64,000 nt of DNA from Erythrobacter litoralis (GTDB taxonomy: Bacteria; Pseudomonadota; Alphaproteobacteria; Sphingomonadales; Sphingomonadaceae): assembly GCF_001719165.1 (NCBI RefSeq), contig NZ_CP017057.1:2480001-2544000 (forward strand), read 5' to 3'. This document shows, piece by piece, positions 27,476 through 37,425 of this stretch. How positions within the stretch are numbered: position 1 is the stretch's first letter; every line of letters begins with the position of its first letter. Under the pieces are notes generated by a model. It had not been told where the DNA came from. It worked only from the letters and a program-made list of their open reading frames with translations, and made no database searches. The translations under genes and the position numbers were made by a program.

Positions 27476-28339
27476 TCAGTCGCTGCCGCCCGCCCCAGCC
27501 GAGTCCGTTTTGGACGATTGCGCATTCCCCGGAGCGTCCGCTTCCGCACTGATCGCACCGGCCTCTGGTCCCTTCTCCCGCTTGCCGCCCGCGCGTTCCT
27601 GCAGCCGCATGAGAAGCAGCGAACCCTCGAACAGCAGCAGCAGCGGCACGGCGAGAATCACCTGGCTGCCCGGATCCGGCGGCGTCACGACCGCGGCGAT
27701 TGCCACGACACCGACGATGACATAGCGCCGCGCACCCGCCAATTGCGCGCGCGTGACGATGCCTGCGCGATGCAGCAGCATCAGCAGCACCGGCAGCAGG
27801 AATGTCACCCCGAAGGCGAGGATGAACTGCATGACGAGGCTGAGATAATCGCCCGCCGCCGGCAGCGCCTGTACCGCCAAGCCGCCGGCCTCTCCTCCGA
27901 AGCCGAGAAACCACCGGAACGCCGTCGGCATCACGACGTAATAGGCAAGCGCCGCCCCGCTGACGAACAGGACCGGCGTGGCGATGAGGAACGGCAGGAA
28001 TGCCTTTTTCTCGCGCGCATAGAGTCCCGGGGCGATGAAAGCCCACAGCTGGTTGGCGATGATCGGGAAACTTACCATGAAGCCCGCGAACAGCGCGACC
28101 TTCAGTTCGACGAAGAAGATCTCCGGCAGCTTGGTGAAGATGAGCTGGCCCTCACCTTCGGGAAAGGCGTCCTTCAACGGCTGGACGAGAAAGCCGAGGA
28201 TCGGGTCGGCGAAATAGAGGCACACGGCAAAGCCGATCACCAGCGCGATGACCGAGCGCACGAGCCGCGTGCGCAGCTCGATCAGGTGGTCGAGCAGCGG
28301 TGCGCGCGTCTCGTCGATATCCTTGATCTGGAAAGCCAT
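27476..28339 (-). CDS. tatC: Sec-independent protein translocase TatC
   Basis: A 287-residue polytopic core of the twin-arginine translocase, which with TatB recognises RR signal peptides. The N-terminal 'LDHLIELRTRLVRSV' is the TatC signature, and 'FFVELKVALFAGFMVSFP' and 'PPDPGSQVILAVPLLLLFE' are conserved membrane parts. Six helices are expected. The C-terminal 40 residues are a polar tail. The start at 28339 matches the family N-terminus; a longer frame upstream overlaps tatB and was rejected. tatB ends 7 bases upstream. Confidence 0.97.
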   Translation of the reverse strand: MAFQIKDIDETRAPLLDHLIELRTRLVRSVIALVIGFAVCLYFADPILGFLVQPLKDAFPEGEGQLIFTKLPEIFFVELKVALFAGFMVSFPIIANQLWAFIAPGLYAREKKAFLPFLIATPVLFVSGAALAYYVVMPTAFRWFLGFGGEAGGLAVQALPAAGDYLSLVMQFILAFGVTFLLPVLLMLLHRAGIVTRAQLAGARRYVIVGVVAIAAVVTPPDPGSQVILAVPLLLLFEGSLLLMRLQERAGGKREKGPEAGAISAEADAPGNAQSSKTDSAGAGGSD

Positions 28340-28346
28340 GGCGCGC

Positions 28347-28781
28347 CTAATCGCCCTTCGGCATTTCGGAAGCGGGCTTTGCCGGCACGTTGTCGCCCGG
28401 CACGCCCGATCCGGCGATATCCTCGGGCGTCGGCGGCGCTGGCGGGTCGTCATGGGTCGGATGATCGGAAGGAGCCGGCCTTCTCCCATCGTCGATCGGC
28501 GGCGGGCCGGTCATCACCGGCTCACCTGCCTTGTCCTCGGCCGAGACCGCGGTGCGGCGCATGATCTCCTCGTTCTGCGCCTTCCACTTCTTCTCCATGT
28601 CCTCAAGCTCGGCCTCGCGCACCATGGCGTCGATCCCGGTGCGAAAATGAGCCGAGACGCGGCGCACCTTGCCGATCCAGCGCCCGGCCGTACGCATGGC
28701 GCGCGGCATCTCCTTCGGGCCGATCACGATCACAGCCACGACGATGATCACCAACAGTTCTGCAGCGCCAATGTCGAACAT
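28347..28781 (-). CDS. tatB: Sec-independent protein translocase TatB
   Basis: A 144-residue protein with a single N-terminal membrane helix ('MFDIGAAELLVIIVVAVIVI'), the Gly-Pro hinge 'GPKEMPRAMRTAGRW', an amphipathic and coiled region to about residue 75, and a Pro/Asp-rich tail. These features separate TatB from TatA. It sits between tatA and tatC on the same strand, in the standard operon order. Confidence 0.95.
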   Translation of the reverse strand: MFDIGAAELLVIIVVAVIVIGPKEMPRAMRTAGRWIGKVRRVSAHFRTGIDAMVREAELEDMEKKWKAQNEEIMRRTAVSAEDKAGEPVMTGPPPIDDGRRPAPSDHPTHDDPPAPPTPEDIAGSGVPGDNVPAKPASEMPKGD

Positions 28782-28847
28782 GGGAAAAGCGGCGCGCGCC
28801 TCCTTATCGCGGGCTGATCAGTCGGCGCGAGAGCGCGACTTCCTGCT

Positions 28848-29093
28848 TCAGGAGCCGGTCTTCTCGCTCGTTTCGGCCGATTTCGTCTCGCTGGCCGAAG
28901 CCTCGCTCGCCGGCGCTTCGATCCGCTTGGAATGGGCGGGATCGGAAGACGTATCCTCCTCGCTCATGCCCTTCTTGAAGCTGGAGATGCCCTTGCCGAA
29001 ATCACCCATCATTTCCGAGATGCGTCCACGCCCGAACAGGACGAGGACGACCAGCGCGATGATGAGGATTTGCCAGATGCCGATGCCGCCCAT
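28848..29093 (-). CDS. tatA: Sec-independent protein translocase TatA
   Basis: An 81-residue channel-forming subunit. One membrane helix ('GIWQILIIALVVLVLFG'), the 'FGRGRISEMMGDFGKGISSF' hinge and amphipathic helix, and a short acidic tail match TatA. TatA rings assemble with TatBC to pass folded proteins. It begins the tatABC set and lies 116 bases after scpB. Confidence 0.95.
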   Translation of the reverse strand: MGGIGIWQILIIALVVLVLFGRGRISEMMGDFGKGISSFKKGMSEEDTSSDPAHSKRIEAPASEASASETKSAETSEKTGS

Positions 29094-29209
29094 GGTGTAA
29101 TGCTCTCTTTCCGCCCGTCTGGGACCGTTGACACGAATATAGGAGCGATCCTTCGCTTGTGCCAGTCACCTCGGCGGGTTTGGCCGCGAAGCCGCGGCCG
29201 GGCGGCCCA

Positions 29210-29920
29210 TCAGGCCTCCTTTTCATCCGCTTCGTCGTCCTGGTCGTCGCAAGGTTCGCCCTCATCGCCTCCACCGCCGAGCGCTTCCATCGCTTCGTCG
29301 AACGCATCGTCCACGGGATCGAGCAGGCCGGCGGCGCGCAATTCGTCGATTCCCGGCAGGTCGCGGCGGGATTCGAGGCCGAAATGGTCGAGAAATTCGG
29401 GCGTGGTCGCGTAGATCACAGGGCGCCCCGGGACTTCGCGGCGTCCGGCCAGCTTCACCCAGCCCGCCTCCATCAACACGTCGAGAGTCCCCGCGCTGGT
29501 CTGGACACCGCGAATCGATTCGATCTCGGCCCGGCTCACCGGCTCGTGATAGGCGATGATCGCGAGCACTTCGGTCGCCGCGCGGCTCAGGCGGCGGACC
29601 TGTTCCTGCTCGCGCCGCAGAAGATGGGCGAGATCGGGCGCCGTTTCGAAGTGCCAGCGTTTGCCGCGCTCGACAAGATGCACGCCGCGCTCCGAATAGC
29701 GCTCTGCCAGCGCGCGCAGCCCCTCGCGCACTTGGCCGGTTTCCAGCCCCCCGAGATGGGTCGCGAGCCGTTCGACCGTCAGCGACTCCTCGGCGGCGAA
29801 TAGGGTCGCCTCCAGCGCGCGCTCGACCGCGTCCGGAGCGGGCACTTCATTTCCGCCCTCACTTTCGTCCCCGCCAGGTCTAACGCCGTCGCTGGCGCCC
29901 TCGCCGGTCCCTTCGCTCAC
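29210..29920 (-). CDS. scpB: Segregation and condensation protein ScpB
   Basis: A 236-residue SMC-ScpAB subunit (kleisin-interacting winged helices). The region 'ALEATLFAAEESLTVERLA' near residue 32 and 'VLAIIAYHEPVSRAEIESIR' near residue 112 are the family's two winged-helix signatures, ending in 'TTPEFLDHFGLESRRDLPG'. An acidic tail follows. The start is a GTG overlapping the scpA stop (GTGA). It works with ScpA and SMC in chromosome organisation. Confidence 0.95.
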   Translation of the reverse strand: MSEGTGEGASDGVRPGGDESEGGNEVPAPDAVERALEATLFAAEESLTVERLATHLGGLETGQVREGLRALAERYSERGVHLVERGKRWHFETAPDLAHLLRREQEQVRRLSRAATEVLAIIAYHEPVSRAEIESIRGVQTSAGTLDVLMEAGWVKLAGRREVPGRPVIYATTPEFLDHFGLESRRDLPGIDELRAAGLLDPVDDAFDEAMEALGGGGDEGEPCDDQDDEADEKEA

Positions 29921-30831
29921 GCCGTGGTCCCTTCCCTCAGTCGCCTGATGCGCAAGGGGGCGAACGCTTCGTCCTGAGCCAGTTCAGCGCGGCCCATTTT
30001 CGCCAGTTCGAGCGCTGCGACGAAGCTCGAGGCAAGCGCGGACCTGCGCAGAGCGGGTTCGGCATGGGGCGGCAGGAAGTCGCGGATCTCCATCCAGTCG
30101 AGCGTCACCCCGAGCATGGCCGAGACCCGTTCGAGCGCGCTGTCCAATGTCAACACCGGGCGATTGGCGACGTGATAGATGCGCGGGGCCGTGCGCGCCT
30201 GCACCTGCCCATAGGCCTGAATGAGGGCATAGGCATCGCTTTTCCAGACGGTCTTGCGGTCGGTGCGCAACCCTTCGGGCCGCCCGCGCAGGAAGATGTC
30301 GCGCCCAATCCGGTCGCGCGCCATCAGCCGCGCCGCCGCCTCGCGCATCGCCGACAGGCGCTGCAGGCGCAGCTGCAGACGGAGCGCAAGCTCTTCGGGA
30401 GAGGGGTCCTCCTGTTCGTCCTTGGGCAGCAGCAGCGCCGATTTGAGATAGGCCAGCCAGGCCGCCATGACGAGGTAATCGGCTGCGAGTTCGAGCCGCA
30501 GGGCACCTGCCCGCTCGATATAGACAAGGTACTGGTCGACAAGGGCGAGGATCGAAATCTGGCGCAGGTCGACCTTCTGTCGCCGTGCGAGGTCGAGCAG
30601 CAGGTCGAGCGGCCCTTCCCACCCGTCGAGTTCGAGGATCAGCGGCGTGTCGCCCGATTTCGCGCCCTGCCGCCCGACCTCGTCCTCGAATGCGTCGGAA
30701 GTCCGCCATTCGGCGGTGGGTTCGCTCGCCCCCGCCACTCCGCCTGTGAGCATGAAGCCTGTCCCGGCTCCCTCGACCCGCTGGCGCCGCGCCGTTTCGG
30801 TTTCGCCCGGCCTGTCGGCGGTATCGGTCAT
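29917..30831 (-). CDS. scpA: Segregation and condensation protein ScpA (kleisin)
   Basis: A 304-residue kleisin that bridges the SMC heads. After a 55-residue variable start, 'GWEGPLDLLLDLARRQKVDL' and 'YLVMAAWLAYLKSALLLPK' are the ScpA hallmarks. The C-terminal winged helix ends near 'ALELAKMGRAELAQDEAF'. Its ATG overlaps the nagZ stop by 4 bases and its stop overlaps scpB. Confidence 0.95.
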   Translation of the reverse strand: MTDTADRPGETETARRQRVEGAGTGFMLTGGVAGASEPTAEWRTSDAFEDEVGRQGAKSGDTPLILELDGWEGPLDLLLDLARRQKVDLRQISILALVDQYLVYIERAGALRLELAADYLVMAAWLAYLKSALLLPKDEQEDPSPEELALRLQLRLQRLSAMREAAARLMARDRIGRDIFLRGRPEGLRTDRKTVWKSDAYALIQAYGQVQARTAPRIYHVANRPVLTLDSALERVSAMLGVTLDWMEIRDFLPPHAEPALRRSALASSFVAALELAKMGRAELAQDEAFAPLRIRRLREGTTA

Positions 30832-31853
30832 GCGTGTTCTCCGGTGAGCGCGAGCAGAGCGTCGCGCTCGGCGATGAGGTCGGCGTGTTCGGAGCCCATC
30901 GCCTCGGCCACGCAGGTTTCTTCCAGCGCGCGATCGAGCCGGGTGAGCGCCTCGTCATCCATCGCCGGGAGAGCCTCGCAGATGCCCGTCATGTCGTCCA
31001 TCTTCGCCCAGCAATTGAGCACCACGTCGCAGCCCGCCGCGATAGCGCGGGCCGAGCGTTCGGGGATCGTGTCGGTGAGCGCTTCCATGTCAATGTCGTC
31101 GGTCAGAAGCAGCCCTTCGAAGCCGATCGACCCGCGGATCACCTCGGTGATGATCGTGGGCGAGAGGGTCGCCGGGTTCTCTTCGTCCCAGATTGGAAAG
31201 AGCAGGTGCCCCGTCATCCCGATCCGCGCAGAGCAGGCGAGCGCGCGGAACGGGGCGAGGTCACGCTCCAGTTCGTCGGCGCTTTCACGGACGGTCGGCA
31301 TCTCGCGGTGCGAATCGACCATCGAACGCCCATGGCCGGGCATGTGCTTGATACAGCCCGCGACCCCGCCTTCGGCCAGCCCTTCGAGGACCGCGCGCCC
31401 GATCGCGGCGACCTGCACCGGGTCCTCGCCGAAAGCGCGGTCGCCGATCACGTCGTGCGCGCTGGCCATTCTGAGGTCGAGGGGCGGATGGTAATCGACC
31501 GTGATCCCCATCGCCGAAAGCTCGAGCGCCATCGCCCGCGCGCTGAGCCGCGCGGCCTGGATCGCGCTTGCAGGAGCGACGCTGTAGAGCCGAGCGAACG
31601 CCTCGCCCGTAGGATAGGCGCCCCAATGAGGCGGGCGCAACCGGGCGACGCGGCCGCCTTCCTGGTCGATCGAGATCAGCAGCCGCTCCCGCCCGTGAAG
31701 CGCGCGCAGGTCGTCGGTGAGCGCGCGCAATTGTTCCCGGTCGATGCAATTGCGACCGAACAGGATGTAGCCCGCCGGATCCGCTTCGCGGAAGAAGGCG
31801 CGTTCATCGGCCGTAAGGCTAGGGCCGGAACATCCGAAAATCGCCGGTGTCAT
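30828..31853 (-). CDS. nagZ: Beta-N-acetylhexosaminidase NagZ (GH3)
   Basis: A 341-residue cytosolic enzyme of peptidoglycan recycling that removes GlcNAc from muropeptides. It has 'ISIDQEGGRVARL', the catalytic His/Asp loop 'KHMPGHGRSMVDSHREMP' and the nucleophile Asp in 'LLTDDIDMEAL'. Length matches E. coli NagZ (341). The start at 31853 is the family N-terminus; a longer frame to 31901 adds 16 unrelated residues. It lies between the SPOR protein and scpA, typical for alphaproteobacteria. Confidence 0.95.
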   Translation of the reverse strand: MTPAIFGCSGPSLTADERAFFREADPAGYILFGRNCIDREQLRALTDDLRALHGRERLLISIDQEGGRVARLRPPHWGAYPTGEAFARLYSVAPASAIQAARLSARAMALELSAMGITVDYHPPLDLRMASAHDVIGDRAFGEDPVQVAAIGRAVLEGLAEGGVAGCIKHMPGHGRSMVDSHREMPTVRESADELERDLAPFRALACSARIGMTGHLLFPIWDEENPATLSPTIITEVIRGSIGFEGLLLTDDIDMEALTDTIPERSARAIAAGCDVVLNCWAKMDDMTGICEALPAMDDEALTRLDRALEETCVAEAMGSEHADLIAERDALLALTGEHA

Positions 31854-31941
31854 GTCTTGAGCCTTGCACCGCCCAGACGGGTGCGCAAGCGGGGTAAGCA
31901 TCCGCCATGGGGAAAACGCCGCCGCGGGAGCAAGCCATCGC

Positions 31942-32622
31942 TCAGGGCTTGACCTGGCAATCGAGCCCGTCGGCCTTTAGCGCGGCGCACAGCACATCGG
32001 CGCCGGCCCGGTCGCTCGCCATCGCCTGGAGGCGATAGACCGTGCCGATGTCGATCTGCCCCTCGGCAATGCGGTAGCGCACGCCGGAGAGCGCATCCGT
32101 GCGGCGCGACAGCTCGTTCCAGCCCTGCTGTGCGCGGGCGCGGCTTGAATAGGCGGCGAGCTGGACCGCGACGCCGTCATCCGTTGCCGCTTCCCGTGGT
32201 TCCGGGGCGGCCGTTTCGGCGGGTGCGGGAACAGGCTCTTCATCGCTCGCGACCCGGCCTTCGCGGGTCTGGCCTTCGCCGACCACCGGAGCGACATTGC
32301 CCGTGCCTTCGAATTCCTTGCCTCCGGGATCGTCGGGTTTGACTTTCACCGGGATATCGGGCGCAGCAATGATGCTGCCGTCGGCGACAAATTCGCCATC
32401 GCCCGCGCGGTTCGTGAAATACCAGATCCCGCCCACGACGATCACGAGCAGGGCGACCAGGATCGCGACGAAGCCGATCACCTGCGCGGTGTCGATCCCG
32501 CCTGCCTCGTCGTCCTCCTCGTCGGATTCGAGCCAGGGCAGGCTGTCGTCGCCGGACAGTGCCAGCTCCTCGCCGTCGTCGATCTCTTCGTATTCGGCCT
32601 CGACCATCACCTTGGTGTGCAC
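31942..32622 (-). CDS. SPOR-domain inner membrane protein
   Basis: A 226-residue bitopic protein. An acidic cytoplasmic start is followed by one membrane helix (about residues 47-69), a Pro/Glu-rich linker, and a SPOR domain from about residue 148 ('GVAVQLAAYSSRARAQQGWN') to the end. SPOR domains bind denuded septal glycan, so the protein is expected at the division site. The GTG at 32622 has an AGAAGGG site; a second GTG and an ATG 4-5 codons later are possible starts. It lies 54 bases after argS. Confidence 0.9.
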   Translation of the reverse strand: MHTKVMVEAEYEEIDDGEELALSGDDSLPWLESDEEDDEAGGIDTAQVIGFVAILVALLVIVVGGIWYFTNRAGDGEFVADGSIIAAPDIPVKVKPDDPGGKEFEGTGNVAPVVGEGQTREGRVASDEEPVPAPAETAAPEPREAATDDGVAVQLAAYSSRARAQQGWNELSRRTDALSGVRYRIAEGQIDIGTVYRLQAMASDRAGADVLCAALKADGLDCQVKP

Positions 32623-32676
32623 CTTGTCCCTTCTGTCCCCATTGCCCCGATCGCGAGCATCCGCGGAGGCGGCGTC

Positions 32677-34422
32677 CTACATGGATTCTACCGCTTCCAC
32701 CCCCAACACGGCCAGCCCGGCCCGAACGACTTGCCCGATCGCCTGCCCCAGGAAAAGCCTCGCGCCCGTAAGCTCGGCGTCCTGTTCCACGATGAAGCGC
32801 TTTTCGGGCGAATCGTTGCCAAGATTCCAGAAAGCATGGAGCTCGGCCGCGAGGTCGTAGAGATAGAAGGCGATCCGGTGCGGCTCGCGCGCCCGCGCGG
32901 CGGCCTCGATCTCGCGCGGGAAGCGCGCGGCAAGGCGGATGAGCGCGATTTCCTCATCGCCAAGCCGGTCAAGCGCATCGCCCGAAGGGGCAAAGCCGGC
33001 CTCGGCCGCCTTTCTCAGCGTCGAGCGGATCCGGGCATGGGCGTACTGGACATAGAAAACCGGGTTGTCCTTCGATGCCTCCACGACCTTGGCGAAGTCG
33101 AATTCCATCTGCGCTTCGGGCTTGCGGGTGAGCATGGTGAAGCGCACCACGTCCTTGCCTACCTCGTCCACCATGTCGGCGATGGTGATGAAATTGCCCG
33201 AACGCTTGGACATCTTGACCGGCTCACCCGCGCGCATCAGCTGAACCATCTGCACCAGCTTCACGTCGAACGGGATTGTGCGCCCCTGCCCTTGCGACAG
33301 GGCGGTGACGGCGGCCTTGATCCGCTTGACCGTGCCTGCATGGTCCGCGCCCCAGATGTCGATCAGCTCGTCGGCGTGAGCGGCCTTCTGCATGTGGTAG
33401 GCGAGGTCTGCACCGAAATAGGTCCACGCGCCGTTCGACTTTTTGATGGGCCGGTCCTGGTCGTCGCCGAACTTCGTCGAGCGGAAAAGCGGCAGTTCGA
33501 CCGGCTCCCAGTCCTCGGGCGGGGCCTTGCCCTTGGGCGCTTCGAGCACGCCGTCATAGACGAGATCGTGCGCGCGCAGCCATTCCTCCGCCTCTTCGGG
33601 CTTGCCCGCGACATGGAGCGCGGCTTCGGAGGCGAATACGTCGTGATGGATGCCGAGCAGCGCGAGATCGGACCGGATGAGGTCCATCATCTTCTCCACC
33701 GCCTCGGCGCGAAACGCGGGGAGCCAGTCCTCTTCCGGGGCATCGCGGAACCGCGCACCCAGTTCGCTCGCGAGATATTCGCCCACCGGCTTCAGGTAGT
33801 CGCCCGGATAGAGGCCCTCGGGGATCGCGCCGATATCCTCGCCGAGCGCTTCGCGGTAGCGCAGGTGCGCCGACCGGGCGAGCGTGTCGACCTGCCCGCC
33901 CGCATCGTTGATGTAATATTCGCGTGTCACCAAGTGCCCGGCATGTTCGAGCAGCGTCGCGAGCGCGTCGCCCACCACCGCGCCCCGGCAATGGCCCATA
34001 TGCATCGGACCCGTCGGATTGGCCGAGACATATTCGACATTGACGCGGCGGCCCCTGCCCATCTCGGAGCGCCCGTAATCCGCGCCGAGATCGTGAATCG
34101 CGGAAAGTTCGCCGAGCCATGCGCTCGAATCGAGCCGCAGGTTGATGAAGCCGGGGCCTGCGATGTCGGCGCTGGTGACGGTCGGATCGGCGGCGAGCTT
34201 TTCGACGATCAGCTCGGCCAAAGCACGCGGATTGGTCTTTGCGGCCTTCGCCAGCACCATCGCCGCATTGGTCGCAAGGTCGCCATGCGAGGGATCGCGC
34301 GGCGGCTCGAGCGTCACGTTGGCGAAGGATGCGTCGGCGGGCAGCTGCCCTTGTGCGACCAATGCCTTCAGCGCGGCTTCGATCCGGCCTGCGTATTCGG
34401 CGTAGAGAGTGGTGTGTTCCAT
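32677..34422 (-). CDS. argS: Arginyl-tRNA synthetase
   Basis: A 581-residue class I synthetase. The HIGH motif appears as '[18 protein letters not shown]' near residue 130, and the KMSKS loop as 'KMSKRSGNF'. The N-terminal Add-1 domain and the C-terminal DALR anticodon domain ('[16 protein letters not shown]') are both present. Length is normal. It heads the long minus-strand run argS-SPOR-nagZ-scpA-scpB-tatABC. Confidence 0.97.
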   Translation of the reverse strand: MEHTTLYAEYAGRIEAALKALVAQGQLPADASFANVTLEPPRDPSHGDLATNAAMVLAKAAKTNPRALAELIVEKLAADPTVTSADIAGPGFINLRLDSSAWLGELSAIHDLGADYGRSEMGRGRRVNVEYVSANPTGPMHMGHCRGAVVGDALATLLEHAGHLVTREYYINDAGGQVDTLARSAHLRYREALGEDIGAIPEGLYPGDYLKPVGEYLASELGARFRDAPEEDWLPAFRAEAVEKMMDLIRSDLALLGIHHDVFASEAALHVAGKPEEAEEWLRAHDLVYDGVLEAPKGKAPPEDWEPVELPLFRSTKFGDDQDRPIKKSNGAWTYFGADLAYHMQKAAHADELIDIWGADHAGTVKRIKAAVTALSQGQGRTIPFDVKLVQMVQLMRAGEPVKMSKRSGNFITIADMVDEVGKDVVRFTMLTRKPEAQMEFDFAKVVEASKDNPVFYVQYAHARIRSTLRKAAEAGFAPSGDALDRLGDEEIALIRLAARFPREIEAAARAREPHRIAFYLYDLAAELHAFWNLGNDSPEKRFIVEQDAELTGARLFLGQAIGQVVRAGLAVLGVEAVESM

Positions 34423-34442
34423 GAGTGTCCCATGCGCTTGAG

Positions 34443-34462
34443 GTCCCCGCCTTCGCGGGGAC
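34443..34462. repeat. Small hairpin repeat GTCCCCGC-loop-GCGGGGAC
   Basis: A perfect 8-bp inverted repeat with a 4-base loop lies just upstream of argS. A degenerate relative (shared GTCCCCGCCTnCGCGG core) occurs near 13192-13210, at the end of the DUF3298 lipoprotein gene. Only these two were noticed, so it may be a dispersed REP-like element seen in part. Confidence 0.4.
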
Positions 34463-34587
34463 TCGCCAAAGATTCAAGTGCTCAGAATCGGGCCTTTAAG
34501 GCCCGCAGGCCCGACCGGGCGCCCTCAGCGATGCGGTCGTCAGGCCGCGGGGGCGGGGAATCGCCCGCCGCATGTCGCGCGAAAGAC

Positions 34588-35250
34588 CTAACGCGTCGCG
34601 TTGTAGGCGAGTTGATCCTCGGTCAGCTGGAAGCCCAGCAGCATCTCGAAGCGGGTGCGTGCGATCGCCGCCTTCACTTCCGGGTCGGCGAGCGGATCGA
34701 GCGCGGCTTCGGGATCGCCGGGCCGGCGTCGTCGCGTGATCTGTTCGCGGATGTCCTCGGGCAACGACGAGGCAGAGCGGTCGACATAGCTCGCCGCATT
34801 GCCGCTCGCCATGGCGCGCTCCTCGCCGTCGGCGAAGGTCAGCGTGACCTCGCCCACCCTCTTGGAGACGACCGCCGAGCCGGCGCGCAGCACCGTCACG
34901 AAATAGGGCAGCGTCACCGTGCGCGCGCCCCGCACGTCGGCGCGGCGGGCGACCACATCGAAAGTCGCGGTCGTGTAGACTTTCTCGCCGCCGTCGTCGC
35001 AGTTCGAGCGCAGGTTCGTCATCGCCGCGGTCAGGTCGAGATCGGACGCGGTCTTTCCACTGCCCGAAAACAGCGTCACGTCGCCCGTGTAATCGGGAAT
35101 GCCGACCGCCGGGCAGGAGGTCAGGACCGAGGTGATGCCGACGCCCTGATCGACCACCAGCTCGCCTTCCTGCGAGCAGGCGCCGATAGCGGCAAGGGCA
35201 GCCATGGCGGGCAGGAGACGAGCAGGCCCGAGGGGGGTGCGTCTGAACAT
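34588..35250 (-). CDS. Hypothetical lipoprotein
   Basis: A 220-residue exported protein that I do not recognise. The signal peptide ends in a lipobox-like 'AAIGACSQ' near residues 20-27. The mature domain is beta-rich ('VTLPYFVTVLRAGSAVVSKR', 'GEVTLTFADGEERAMASGN') and ends with an Arg-rich helix. It is separated from argS by 165 bases and is divergent from ispH. Similar lipoproteins are common and uncharacterised in sphingomonads. Confidence 0.7.
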   Translation of the reverse strand: MFRRTPLGPARLLPAMAALAAIGACSQEGELVVDQGVGITSVLTSCPAVGIPDYTGDVTLFSGSGKTASDLDLTAAMTNLRSNCDDGGEKVYTTATFDVVARRADVRGARTVTLPYFVTVLRAGSAVVSKRVGEVTLTFADGEERAMASGNAASYVDRSASSLPEDIREQITRRRRPGDPEAALDPLADPEVKAAIARTRFEMLLGFQLTEDQLAYNATR

Positions 35251-35374
35251 TGTGAAAAAGCCGTCCTCGATTGCCTTGTCGAATATGCACGGGGTTTCGC
35301 CCGCAGCCGCGGACCGCCCCTTAAAGTCGCGTCAGCCCTAGCGATGCGCGCCACAAAACGCTAGAGGAAGCGAC

Positions 35375-36379
35375 ATGAACGCGCCCATGCCCGAAACGCC
35401 GCTCGCCGAGAGCGCCGCCCCCGCAGCTTCTGCCGCAGCCGATGCGGCTCCGCTCAACCTCCTGATCGCCGCCCCGCGCGGGTTCTGCGCCGGGGTCGAC
35501 CGGGCGATCGAGATCGTCGAGAAGGCGCTCGAACGCTATGGCGCGCCGGTCTATGTCCGGCACGAGATCGTCCACAACAAATACGTGGTCGAGGGACTCG
35601 AAGCGAAAGGCGCGATCTTCATCGAGGAACTCGACGAGGTGCCCGACGATGCGCCGGTCGTCTTCAGCGCGCATGGCGTGCCCAAATCGGTGCCCGCAGA
35701 GGCCAAGCGGCGCAAGCTGCTCTATGTCGATGCGACCTGTCCGCTGGTCTCCAAGGTTCACCGCCAGGCCGAACGCCAGATCGAAAAGGGGCGCCACATA
35801 ATCTTCGTCGGCCACGAGGGCCACCCCGAAGTGATCGGCACGATGGGCCAGGTGGAGCCCGGCCAGATGACGCTGGTCGAGACGATCGAAGATGTCGACA
35901 AGCTCCCCTTCGACAGCGACGAACCGCTGTCCTATCTGACCCAGACGACGCTTTCGGTGGACGACACGCGCGAAGTCATCGAGGCGCTCGAATGGCGCTA
36001 TCCCAATATCGAGGGGCCGAAGGCGGAGGACATATGCTATGCCACCTCGAACCGCCAGGCCGCGGTCAAGGAGATCGCGCAGGATTGCGATTTCGTGCTG
36101 GTGATCGGGGCGCCCAATTCGTCCAATTCGCTGCGCCTCGTCGAGGTCGCGGAGCGGCTTGGTACGCCCTCGAAACTGATCCAGCGTGCATCCGAGATCG
36201 ACCCCGCATGGCTCGAAGGGGTGACGACGCTCGGCATCACGGCAGGTGCCTCGGCGCCCGAGATCCTGGTGCGCGAAGTGGTCGAGGCGCTCGGCAGGAT
36301 GCGCCCGATCGCCGAGGAGACGATCACCGCGGCGGAAGAAAAGATGGTCTTCAAGCTGCCTCGCCAGCTCACCGAATAG
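35375..36379 (+). CDS. ispH: 4-hydroxy-3-methylbut-2-enyl diphosphate reductase
   Basis: A 334-residue iron-sulfur enzyme, the last step of the MEP isoprenoid pathway. Three cluster cysteines are visible: C38 in '[12 protein letters not shown]', then in '[13 protein letters not shown]' and in '[11 protein letters not shown]'. Other hallmarks are '[12 protein letters not shown]', '[15 protein letters not shown]' and 'TAGASAPE'. A 26-residue Ala-rich extension precedes the fold. A GAGGAAG site precedes the ATG. It heads ispH-thrB-rnhA. Confidence 0.97.
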   Translation: MNAPMPETPLAESAAPAASAAADAAPLNLLIAAPRGFCAGVDRAIEIVEKALERYGAPVYVRHEIVHNKYVVEGLEAKGAIFIEELDEVPDDAPVVFSAHGVPKSVPAEAKRRKLLYVDATCPLVSKVHRQAERQIEKGRHIIFVGHEGHPEVIGTMGQVEPGQMTLVETIEDVDKLPFDSDEPLSYLTQTTLSVDDTREVIEALEWRYPNIEGPKAEDICYATSNRQAAVKEIAQDCDFVLVIGAPNSSNSLRLVEVAERLGTPSKLIQRASEIDPAWLEGVTTLGITAGASAPEILVREVVEALGRMRPIAEETITAAEEKMVFKLPRQLTE

Positions 36380-36399
36380 GCCCACTTCGGGGGGGCGAA

Positions 36400-37371
36400 A
36401 TGGCGGTCTATACCCATCTCGGCGCGGAGGAACTCGCCCGGCTGATCAGCGAATACGATGTCGGCGAACTGATCTCGGCCAAGGGCATTGCCGAAGGCGT
36501 CTCCAATTCGAACTGGCTGGTCGAAACCTCCGGCACCGGCGCGGGCACGCAGCGCTTCATCCTGACGATGTACGAAAGACGGATCGAGCTATCGGACCTG
36601 CCCTATTTCCTGGGCCTGCTCGATCACCTTTCCGAGCGCTCCTGCCCTGTCCCGCGCACGATCCACGATCGCGGCGGCGCGGCCTACCGGATGGAACGCG
36701 GCAAGGCGGTTGCCATGATCGAATACCTGCCGGGCGTCTCTCCCACTCGGCCCACTCCGGCGCAGGCAAGCGCGGTGGGCGCGGCGCTGGCCCGCATCCA
36801 TATCGAAGGACGCGACTTTCCTCTCAGGCGGGCCAACACGATGGGTTTCGCCGACAATCTGGCGATACTCGAATTCTGCGGCCAGGAAGCTCTCGGCGGG
36901 ATCCATCCGGAACTTCCCGCCCTTCTCGCCCCTGCGCGCGAGGCGGCCGCGCTCGACCTTTCCGCCCTTCCGCGGGCGAATATCCATGCCGATCTCTTCC
37001 CTGACAATGTCCTCATGCTGGGCAAACAGGTCACCGGGATGATCGACTTCTATTTCGCCTGCACCGACGTGATGGCACTCGACCTTGCGACCACCCATGC
37101 CGCCTGGTGCTTCCATGCCGACACCAACGTCTACGATCCCGAACGGGGTGAAGCGCTGCTTTCCGCCTACCAAGCGGTCCGCCCGCTTGAGGAGGACGAG
37201 CGCGCGTTGTTCGGGCGAATCGCGCAAGGCGCTGCCCTGCGCTTTGTCGCGAGCCGAGCGGAGGACTGGCTCGATACGCCCGAAGACGCGCTCGTCACTC
37301 GCAAGGACCCGATGGAATTCGCCGCCCGCTGGCGCTTCTATGCCGAAAACGGCGACCGGCTCCTCGCCTGA
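36400..37371 (+). CDS. thrB: Homoserine kinase, type II (APH fold)
   Basis: A 323-residue kinase that phosphorylates homoserine on the way to threonine. It belongs to the aminoglycoside phosphotransferase-like ThrB2 group, not the GHMP type of E. coli. It has 'GVSNSNWLVET', the catalytic loop 'NIHADLFPDNVL' and the metal-binding 'GMIDFYFACTD'. The start at 36400 matches the family N-terminus; the longer frame lies in ispH. The ispH-thrB-rnhA order is common in alphaproteobacteria. Confidence 0.94.
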   Translation: MAVYTHLGAEELARLISEYDVGELISAKGIAEGVSNSNWLVETSGTGAGTQRFILTMYERRIELSDLPYFLGLLDHLSERSCPVPRTIHDRGGAAYRMERGKAVAMIEYLPGVSPTRPTPAQASAVGAALARIHIEGRDFPLRRANTMGFADNLAILEFCGQEALGGIHPELPALLAPAREAAALDLSALPRANIHADLFPDNVLMLGKQVTGMIDFYFACTDVMALDLATTHAAWCFHADTNVYDPERGEALLSAYQAVRPLEEDERALFGRIAQGAALRFVASRAEDWLDTPEDALVTRKDPMEFAARWRFYAENGDRLLA

Positions 37372-37425
37372 TCGCTCCGCCGCCCCTTGCCTCGCGCGCC
37401 AATCCCGGCAAGGAGGCTTTCCGCG

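Noticed and set aside
27151..27558. A 135-residue minus-strand frame in the gap after the amidohydrolase
   Set aside because: It overlaps the tatC end, lacks a ribosome site and has no plausible fold or family.
32617..35364. A 915-residue open frame on plus
   Set aside because: It is antisense to argS and a lipoprotein gene, both of which have clear family motifs.
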